Assembly: GCA_023434325.1 (NCBI GenBank)
Contig: JAEYSX010000003.1
Coordinates: forward strand, 124,001 to 188,000
Direction of reading: 5' to 3'
Length of the DNA stretch: 64,000 nt
Origin: Candidatus Parcubacteria bacterium
GTDB taxonomy: Bacteria; Patescibacteriota; Saccharimonadia; Saccharimonadales; UBA4665
The position numbers and the translations under genes were made by a program. Each line of letters opens with the position of its first letter. Position 1 is the stretch's first letter. Below are positions 60,410 through 64,000 of this stretch, piece after piece. The notes under the pieces are model-generated. The model did no database searches. It was not told the DNA's origin and saw only the letters and a list, made by a program, of their open reading frames with translations.

Positions 60410-62284
60410 ATGGATAAAGATAAAAGACCTTTTAACCCCAGCTCCAAGCGCCCTGGTAATGGTGGCCGCAACTATAAAAGTCTCGGCTTCCTCGCGCTGA
60501 TCGTATTATTTGCGCTGATTATTTTTGCCGCTCGCGGCCAATCATCAAGCCTTAATGAGATTTCGCTCTCGCAAGCAGTCAACGAAACCAACGAAGGCAA
60601 GTACAGCAAAATTGTTCTCGACGGTAACCAATTGACCATCACTAAGAAGGGCGAAGACAAGCCAACTGTCCGCACCTACACTGAGCCTAGCACATCGCTT
60701 AAGGATCAAGGTTTTGACCTGAGCAAAACGACGTTTGAGGCCAAGCCCGAGAGCAGTGGCTCTACATTGACCAACATTCTGATTGGCCTGTTGCCGGTCA
60801 TTATCATTGTCGCCGTGTTGTTCTACATCTTTAGGAGCGCACAAGGCCAGGGTAACCAGGCGATGAGCTTTGGTAAGAGCCGAGCTCGCTTGTACGGCAA
60901 CGAGAAGGATAAAGTTACATTTAGCGACATAGCCGGTAGCGACGAAGCCAAGCAAGACCTGCAAGAAGTTGTCGAATTCCTCAAGTACCCTAAAAAGTTT
61001 GCCAACCTCGGCGCACGTATCCCTAAGGGCGTATTGCTAGTTGGCTCGCCCGGTACCGGTAAGACCATGCTGGCGCGCGCAGTTGCCGGCGAGGCCAACG
61101 TGCCATTCTTTAGTATCTCCGGATCCGAATTTGTCGAGATGTTCGTCGGTGTCGGTGCAAGTCGTGTTCGTGATTTGTTTGCCAAGGCCAAAAAGAACTC
61201 GCCATGCATTATCTTTGTCGACGAGATCGACGCTGTTGGACGCCGCCGCGGTAGCGGTATGGGCGGTGGCCACGATGAGCGCGAGCAAACCCTTAACCAG
61301 ATTTTGGTCGAGATGGACGGCTTTGAGCAAGGTCAAAACGTTATCGTGCTTGCTGCAACCAACCGTGCCGATGTGCTCGACCCTGCCCTGCTTCGCCCGG
61401 GTCGCTTTGACCGCCGCGTCAACATCGACCTGCCAGACCGCAAGGACCGCAAGGCAATCCTTAAGGTGCATCTTGCCAAAAAGCCGGTTAGCGCCAACGT
61501 CGACCTCGACTCCTTGGCTGCAAAGACTGCCGGTTCTTCCGGTGCAGACCTAGCCAACATCGCGAACGAGGCCGCCATTATCGCAGCCCGCAATAACCGC
61601 AAAGAGATCAACAACGATGATCTAACCGCAGCATTCGAGAAGGTCGCCATTGGCCCAGAGCGTAAGAGCAAGGTGATGAGCGACAAAGAAAAGGAGTTGA
61701 CTGCGTACCACGAAGCCGGTCACGCCCTAGTTGGTCATGTGTTGCCCGACAGCGACCCGATCCACAAGGTCACTATTATCCCTCGTGGTGGTACCGGTGG
61801 CGTAACATGGTCTATCCCGCCAGAGGACAAGAGCTACCACAGCGTAGTCGAATTTAAGGACGTATTGGCACGCTTACTGGGTGGCCGTATCGCCGAAGAG
61901 CTTATTTACGGCAAAGACCACGTAACCACCGGTGCAGGTTCCGACCTGCCAAAGGCTGCCGAGCTGGCACGCGACATGATCGTCAACCAAGGTATGGGTA
62001 GCGGCAAACTGCGCGACCAAGTGTTCCGTGTAGATGAAGGTATGATGCTCGACCGCATGGTGCACGAGCGCCAATTCTCCGAAGACACCGCCAAGTTGAT
62101 CGATGACGAAGTAGAATCGCTGATTAAAGAGGCCGCAACTCGCGCCCGAACGGTCATCAAGGCTAACATGCAAAAATTGCACGACCTCAAGGATCGCTTG
62201 CTCGAAAAAGAAACCGTCGAAGCCGAAGAAGTCGTAGAGATCCTCAAGGGCAGCCAGATGCCCAAAGAGGCCGCACTGTACTAG
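60410..62284 (+). CDS. ftsH: ATP-dependent zinc metalloprotease FtsH
   Basis: This 624-residue, full-length protein degrades membrane and regulatory proteins. Two membrane helices lie at about 25-44 and 122-143, and the AAA domain has Walker A GSPGTGKT (around 212) and Walker [13 protein letters not shown]. The second region of homology is [20 protein letters not shown]. The zinc motif HEAGH is at 434-438. The C-terminal segment has [18 protein letters not shown]. It is probably monocistronic. Confidence 0.97.
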   Translation: MDKDKRPFNPSSKRPGNGGRNYKSLGFLALIVLFALIIFAARGQSSSLNEISLSQAVNETNEGKYSKIVLDGNQLTITKKGEDKPTVRTYTEPSTSLKDQGFDLSKTTFEAKPESSGSTLTNILIGLLPVIIIVAVLFYIFRSAQGQGNQAMSFGKSRARLYGNEKDKVTFSDIAGSDEAKQDLQEVVEFLKYPKKFANLGARIPKGVLLVGSPGTGKTMLARAVAGEANVPFFSISGSEFVEMFVGVGASRVRDLFAKAKKNSPCIIFVDEIDAVGRRRGSGMGGGHDEREQTLNQILVEMDGFEQGQNVIVLAATNRADVLDPALLRPGRFDRRVNIDLPDRKDRKAILKVHLAKKPVSANVDLDSLAAKTAGSSGADLANIANEAAIIAARNNRKEINNDDLTAAFEKVAIGPERKSKVMSDKEKELTAYHEAGHALVGHVLPDSDPIHKVTIIPRGGTGGVTWSIPPEDKSYHSVVEFKDVLARLLGGRIAEELIYGKDHVTTGAGSDLPKAAELARDMIVNQGMGSGKLRDQVFRVDEGMMLDRMVHERQFSEDTAKLIDDEVESLIKEAATRARTVIKANMQKLHDLKDRLLEKETVEAEEVVEILKGSQMPKEAALY

Positions 62285-62291
62285 CCGCGGC

Positions 62292-62320
62292 ATCCGTAGA
62301 TTGTCGCGATTACGACGGAT
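62292..62320 (+). terminator. Candidate terminator after ftsH
   Basis: ATCCGT (62292-62297) can pair with ACGGAT (62315-62320), followed by TTT. The loop holds a further GTCG/CGAC pairing. It is moderate support only. Confidence 0.4.
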
Positions 62321-62388
62321 TTTACACTAGGGATAAGTGGACTGCGGGCTTATACTAAAGAGCAGACGTTAAGCCAATTTGATTTTTG

Positions 62389-63984
62389 ATGCAGGAAAAC
62401 AGTTCGCCGAGTACCAGAAAAAAGCGCATTCCGCTCGCTAATGTTGCGGTTTTGCTCATCGCCGCCGCCTTAGTCGGCCAGGTGCTTGGTTTCCTGCGGA
62501 CCATGCTTGTCAATGCCAAGTTTGGACCGACCGGCAGCAACAGTACGGATATGTACTTTGCGGCCTTTACTATCCCTGACTTCTTCTTTTATGTGATTGC
62601 TGCCGGTGTGCTTGGAGTAGCATTTATCCCTGTTTTGTCTGAGCGCCTAGCCAAGAACGACCGTAAGGGCATGTGGGAGGTGACGACCAGCGTACTTAAC
62701 TTGCTCGTTATAGTGATGTGCGCCGTGGGTGTGGCTATATTTGTGTTTGCCGAGCCGTTAATACGAAACATCTACGGCATGTCTGGCGACAAGTTAAACG
62801 ACACGGTGTTTATTATGCGGTGTTTGGCGCTCAATCCCCTGTTGTTCACGGTGTCGGGTATTTTGACTGCCGCGCAGCAGACCATGGGGCGGTTCTTCTT
62901 TTATGCAGTTGCCCCGATCGTGTACAACCTATCGATCATCGCGAGTATTCAGATTTTTGCCGGTACAAGCATCGGTATTAAGGGGCTGGGTTTCGGTGCG
63001 CTCGCGGGCGGTATCTTACAGCTTGTCGTGGTCGCTATTGGCCTAATCGGCACACGATTTGTGTGGAGACCCAAGATTATGTGGCGCTCAGAGGACTTTA
63101 AGACAGTGTTGCGCCAGTTGCCGCCGAGGTCACTTGATCAGGGCGCAGACCAAGTGCAGACTGTCGTCGAGACCGGTATTGCAGGTCGCTTGGCCGACGG
63201 TACCATTAGCCACTACAACAACGCCGTGGTACTTCAGACGGCGCCGGTGTTGCTGATTGGTTCGGCTATCTCTACGGCGGCGTTCCCTCGTTTGACCGCA
63301 AGACTCGGACAAGGGCGACCGGATTTATTCCGGCGTGACTTTTTGCGCATTTTGCGGTTTATGATCTGGATCAGTATCCCGATTGTGATTGTATCGTATC
63401 TTGGTCGTGGTTATCTTGCGCGTATTATTTTTAAGGAAGGGTCAGCAGAGATCGCGTTACTCTTTGGTCTATTGGCCGTTGCGATACTCTTCCGTATCAT
63501 CAATACTATTATGTCGCGCTGGTTTTATGCCCAGAAGGATACCAAGACCCCGTTATTTGTGTCGCTCTTTACCATTACGCTCAACATCATATTGGCGATT
63601 ATACTTTCGCGGCCAACGGCGTACGAAGCGGCTGGTTTGGCGATGGCGATCTCGATTTGTTCTGCGCTTGAGGTGTTTATCCTAGGCGTCATTATGGTGA
63701 TCCGCGACCGGGGCTTGCTCAACATGGAGTTCTGGGGCGGTGTAGGCCGGGCTATCTCGGTGGGTGGCTTTAGTATGTTGGCTGGGTATGCTGCGGTTTC
63801 GACCTTCCCACTAAGTCTCGATGATGTAGGATTCTTTGTGCTAGGTGGTAAGTTGGCCTTTATCGTCGCCGCCACGTTTAGTGTGCATGTGGTTGTGTCT
63901 GGCTTGTTTGACCTAGACGAGGTGCGGCCGATCTTTGCGTGGCTCAAGCGTATCATACTCCGCCCTATCCGCGGCGCGTACTAA
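62389..63984 (+). CDS. murJ: Lipid II flippase MurJ-like
   Basis: This 531-residue polytopic protein (about fourteen helices) belongs to the MVF/MurJ family. LGFLRTMLVNAKFGPTGSNS with DMYFAAFTIPDFF, and AAGVLGVAFIPVLSERLAK, are the family's conserved blocks. NPLLFTVSGILTAAQQTMGR follows. MurJ flips lipid II across the membrane for peptidoglycan synthesis. A TATACT box (62351-62356) gives a leader of about 25 nt. TTG 62386 is an alternative start. Confidence 0.92.
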   Translation: MQENSSPSTRKKRIPLANVAVLLIAAALVGQVLGFLRTMLVNAKFGPTGSNSTDMYFAAFTIPDFFFYVIAAGVLGVAFIPVLSERLAKNDRKGMWEVTTSVLNLLVIVMCAVGVAIFVFAEPLIRNIYGMSGDKLNDTVFIMRCLALNPLLFTVSGILTAAQQTMGRFFFYAVAPIVYNLSIIASIQIFAGTSIGIKGLGFGALAGGILQLVVVAIGLIGTRFVWRPKIMWRSEDFKTVLRQLPPRSLDQGADQVQTVVETGIAGRLADGTISHYNNAVVLQTAPVLLIGSAISTAAFPRLTARLGQGRPDLFRRDFLRILRFMIWISIPIVIVSYLGRGYLARIIFKEGSAEIALLFGLLAVAILFRIINTIMSRWFYAQKDTKTPLFVSLFTITLNIILAIILSRPTAYEAAGLAMAISICSALEVFILGVIMVIRDRGLLNMEFWGGVGRAISVGGFSMLAGYAAVSTFPLSLDDVGFFVLGGKLAFIVAATFSVHVVVSGLFDLDEVRPIFAWLKRIILRPIRGAY

Positions 63985-63997
63985 GGAGGCGTTGGCG

Positions 63998-64000
63998 ATG
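63998..64000 (+). CDS. Start codon of the next gene, window edge
   Basis: ATG at 63998-64000 follows an AGGAGG Shine-Dalgarno (63984-63989) with 8 nt between, so a new gene begins here, apparently coupled to murJ. Nothing of its product is visible. Confidence 0.6.

Overview
The window looks like a chromosomal segment from a Candidatus Saccharibacteria (TM7) or closely related Patescibacteria/CPR genome. This is an inference from content, because there is no 16S gene. The supporting signs are compact, densely packed genes, a 64-residue protein of a type I associate with this lineage, many glycosyltransferases and peptidoglycan genes, and no lipid or amino-acid biosynthesis. TGA is used as an ordinary stop codon, so the genetic code appears standard.

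Layout. (1) 1-31091 is a cell-surface polysaccharide region. It has a Wzm/Wzt-type ABC exporter with rhamnosyl-type glycosyltransferases and a pyruvyl-transferase-like protein (3392-8881), a large repeat-bearing surface protein (9502-11901), a DUF2142 membrane protein, and further GT4/GT2 enzymes. It also has GalE, a five-gene dTDP-rhamnose operon that includes a Nudix gene (rmlB-nudix-rmlC-rmlD-rmlA, minus strand), PMM/PGM, a ManC-like nucleotidyltransferase, an unusual HAD-kinase fusion, GlmS, and an initiating polyprenyl-phosphate sugar transferase. Together these can make activated sugars, build a lipid-linked glycan, and export or ligate it. (2) 31169-33920 is a regulatory island: a LexA-type DNA-binding protein with a palindrome in its promoter, a cobalamin riboswitch with a terminator immediately upstream of a 513-residue protein I do not recognise, and a strongly promoted 30-codon ORF. 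(3) 33940-48868 holds a DsbA-like protein, a CBS-domain membrane protein, an archaeal-type AspRS with a leader peptide, repair glycosylases (AlkA and MutY types), a tandem pair of paralogous surface proteins, TsaC, MurC and small membrane proteins. (4) 48903-64000 holds an ABC exporter, Dus, FtsB/DivIC, tRNA-Ile2, tRNA-fMet and tRNA-Met (all with CAU anticodons), TilS, an NhaP-type antiporter, FtsH, MurJ, and the first codon of another gene.

Gene expression style. At about 18 first-in-operon genes a -10 hexamer (TATAAT, TATACT, TAAGAT, TACAAT or similar) ends only 5-9 nt before the start codon, often with an extended TGn and no recognisable -35. Such transcripts would be leaderless. Several internal operon genes, by contrast, have Shine-Dalgarno sequences. 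The four exact TTGACA -35 boxes noticed here precede two 30-codon ORFs, the 64-aa gene and the initiator tRNA. Several ORF starts were therefore moved to the start codon that fits these signals.
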